DNA of 5,635 nt from an uncultured Clostridiaceae bacterium (GTDB lineage Bacteria; Bacillota; Clostridia; Lachnospirales; Lachnospiraceae). The notes below the pieces were generated by a model. It was not told the DNA's origin and ran no database searches. It worked only from the letters and a program-made list of their open reading frames with translations. The DNA lies in NCBI GenBank assembly GCA_947175375.1, contig CAMWMT010000208.1, positions 1 through 5,635 on the forward strand, written 5' to 3'. Each line of letters opens with the position of its first letter. Within the stretch, counting starts at the first letter, position 1. A program made the translations under genes and the position numbers. Below, in pieces: positions 4,073-5,635 of the stretch.

Positions 4073-5635
4073 ATGGCAAGGGCAGTAGGACTTGAAATTC
4101 AGAATTTTGAGCAAGTAAGAGAGAGAGTATGTTTCTATGTGGATAAGACCGGATTCATCAAAAAATGGTGGGAGAATAATGACGCAGTAACTTTGATCGC
4201 CCGCCCGCGGCGTTTTGGGAAGACACTGACTATGAGTATGCTGGAGCAGTTCCTATCGGTGAAATATGCAGAAAGAGGAGATCTTTTTGAGGGGCTTGCG
4301 GTATGGGAGGACGAGAAGTATCGGAAGCTGCAGGGGACATTTCCGGTAATTTCGTTAAGTTTTGCTGATGTGAAGGAGAATTCATTTGAAAAAGCAAGAA
4401 AACAGATCTGCCACATCATTAAAAATGTATATAACGAATTCTATTATCTTCTGAACAGTGACAGACTGAATGAAGATGAGAAAGAACTGTTTCGGAAAGT
4501 GTCTGCAGACATGGAAGACTATGTTACAGCAGGTTCTTTGCGTGAACTATCGAAATACCTGATGGGTTACCATGGGAAAAAGGTGATGATTCTGCTGGAT
4601 GAGTACGATACACCCATGCAGGAGGCATATGTATACGGGTACTGGGAAGAACTGGTGGAATTTATCAGAAATCTGTTCAATGCCACATTTAAGTCCAATC
4701 CTTATCTGGAGCGTGCAGTCATGACCGGGATCACGAGGGTTAGTAAGGAATCCATTTTTTCAGACCTGAATAACCTGACAGTAGTGACGACTACATCGGA
4801 TCTGTATGCGGACAGTTTTGGATTTACAGAAGCGGAAGTATATGCGGCGCTGGAAGAATATGGAATCGAGGAGCAGATGCCGAAGGTAAAGAAGTGGTAT
4901 GATGGATTTGTATTTGGGAAGCAAAGAGATATCTATAATCCATGGTCAATCCTGAATTATCTGAAGTTCAGAAAGCTGTCCGCTTATTGGGCAAATACCA
5001 GCAGCAATCATCTGGTGGGAAAATTGATCCGGGAAGGAAGCATAGAGGTCAAGTTTATTGTGGAGGATCTGCTGAAAGGAAAGAAATTTTCTACAGAACT
5101 TGATGAACAGATCGTGTTCAGCCAGCTTGAGGAAAATGAAAGAGCCATCTGGAGCCTGTTTCTGGCAAGTGGATATTTGAAAGCAGAAAGCTGTATATTT
5201 GATGAAGAGACCGGAAGAGACCTTTATGAACTGTCCCTGACCAATATGGAAGTCCGACTGATGTTTGAACGGCTGATCGAGGGTTGGTTCTCTCAGCGGG
5301 TTCCTGCCTATAACACTTTTATCAAGGCACTGATGCTTGGTGATGTGAAAGCTATGAATACGTACATGAACCGAACCGCGCTTGCAACGTTCAGTTATTT
5401 TGACACCGGTAAAAATCCTTCTGAAGAAACAGAACCTGAGCGGTTTTATCATGGGTTTGTGTTAGGGCTGATGGTAGATCTGGCAGGCAGATATACAGTC
5501 ACTTCCAATCGGGAAAGTGGCTTTGGACGCTATGATGTAATGCTGGAGCCGAGAACCCGTCAGGTTGATTCGATTATTATTGAATTCAAGGTGCATGATT
5601 CAGAAGATGAGAAGGAGTTGGAGGATACAGTAAAG
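4073..5635 (+). CDS. AAA-2: second AAA-ATPase-like + PD-(D/E)XK nuclease paralogue (3' end outside window)
   Basis: An uninterrupted frame of 521 codons runs off the window end. By comparison with AAA-1, about 45 C-terminal residues are missing only because the window stops. It has the same architecture: RPRRFGKT (44-51), Walker B VMILLDEYD (171-179), MTGITRVSKES (217-227), WYDGF (275-279), then a nuclease domain with RYDVML (Asp488) and EFK (504-506). By hand alignment about 69% of residues match AAA-1, with single-residue insertions near 452 and in the charged stretch after EFKV. Identity is complete across residues 214-235, which include the sensor-like motif, and low around 112-127, 324-331 and 371-379. 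All catalytic-type residues are kept in both copies, which points to two working paralogues rather than a gene and its decaying copy. It follows the Uma2 remnant and is probably read from the upstream promoter; no strong promoter of its own was found. Confidence 0.92.
   Translation, partial: MARAVGLEIQNFEQVRERVCFYVDKTGFIKKWWENNDAVTLIARPRRFGKTLTMSMLEQFLSVKYAERGDLFEGLAVWEDEKYRKLQGTFPVISLSFADVKENSFEKARKQICHIIKNVYNEFYYLLNSDRLNEDEKELFRKVSADMEDYVTAGSLRELSKYLMGYHGKKVMILLDEYDTPMQEAYVYGYWEELVEFIRNLFNATFKSNPYLERAVMTGITRVSKESIFSDLNNLTVVTTTSDLYADSFGFTEAEVYAALEEYGIEEQMPKVKKWYDGFVFGKQRDIYNPWSILNYLKFRKLSAYWANTSSNHLVGKLIREGSIEVKFIVEDLLKGKKFSTELDEQIVFSQLEENERAIWSLFLASGYLKAESCIFDEETGRDLYELSLTNMEVRLMFERLIEGWFSQRVPAYNTFIKALMLGDVKAMNTYMNRTALATFSYFDTGKNPSEETEPERFYHGFVLGLMVDLAGRYTVTSNRESGFGRYDVMLEPRTRQVDSIIIEFKVHDSEDEKELEDTVK

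Noticed and set aside
4946..5452. A 168-codon open frame on the - strand opposite AAA-2
   Set aside because: Its product resembles no known domain, and it lies fully antisense to a highly conserved coding region whose frame explains the base pattern. The other long - strand frames opposite AAA-1 and AAA-2 were rejected for the same reason.

Overview
The window reads as chromosomal DNA of a low-to-moderate GC Firmicute, most likely a gut-type Lachnospiraceae/Clostridia species. This rests on strong AGGAGG-type ribosome binding sites, a SigA-like promoter, AGA/AGG/GGA-rich codon use and the protein families present; no rRNA or marker gene confirms it. All genes are on the + strand. No tRNA, rRNA, CRISPR array or transposase is visible.

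Layout. Bases 1-223 hold a long imperfect palindrome (9-59) and a probable intrinsic terminator (108-137) for a gene that lies upstream of the window. Next is a 398-residue voltage-gated-type potassium channel (224-1420) with two C-terminal RCK_C/TrkA_C domains and no Rossmann RCK_N domain. A 192-base gap contains a good SigA promoter (1442-1470). It drives a Uma2-family predicted PD-(D/E)XK nuclease (1613-2167), followed by two tandem paralogues of the AAA-ATPase-like + PDDEXK_9 (DUF1703) family: AAA-1 (2259-3956, complete, 565 aa) and AAA-2 (4073-5635, cut by the window end after 521 codons). By hand alignment the two are about 69% identical in protein sequence. No terminator is seen between the Uma2 gene and AAA-2, so the three may be one transcript.

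The main discovery is at the joint between the two AAA genes. Bases 3940-4017 are a second copy of the last 78 bases of the Uma2 gene (2090-2167): 71 of 78 bases match, including a 44-base perfect run. AAA-1 is therefore bracketed by 78-bp direct repeats made of Uma2 3' end, giving a 1850-bp repeat-to-repeat unit. Recombination between the repeats would remove AAA-1 and leave a clean Uma2-AAA-2 pair. AAA-1's last few residues and its stop codon are read out of frame from this Uma2-derived sequence, and one C-to-A difference makes that stop. The repeats are far more alike than the AAA genes beside them, so they do not share a simple history. This suggests a modular, expandable nuclease/ATPase locus in which ATPase-nuclease genes are stacked behind a Uma2 gene. 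Its function (defence, mobile-element-like or other) cannot be read from the sequence.
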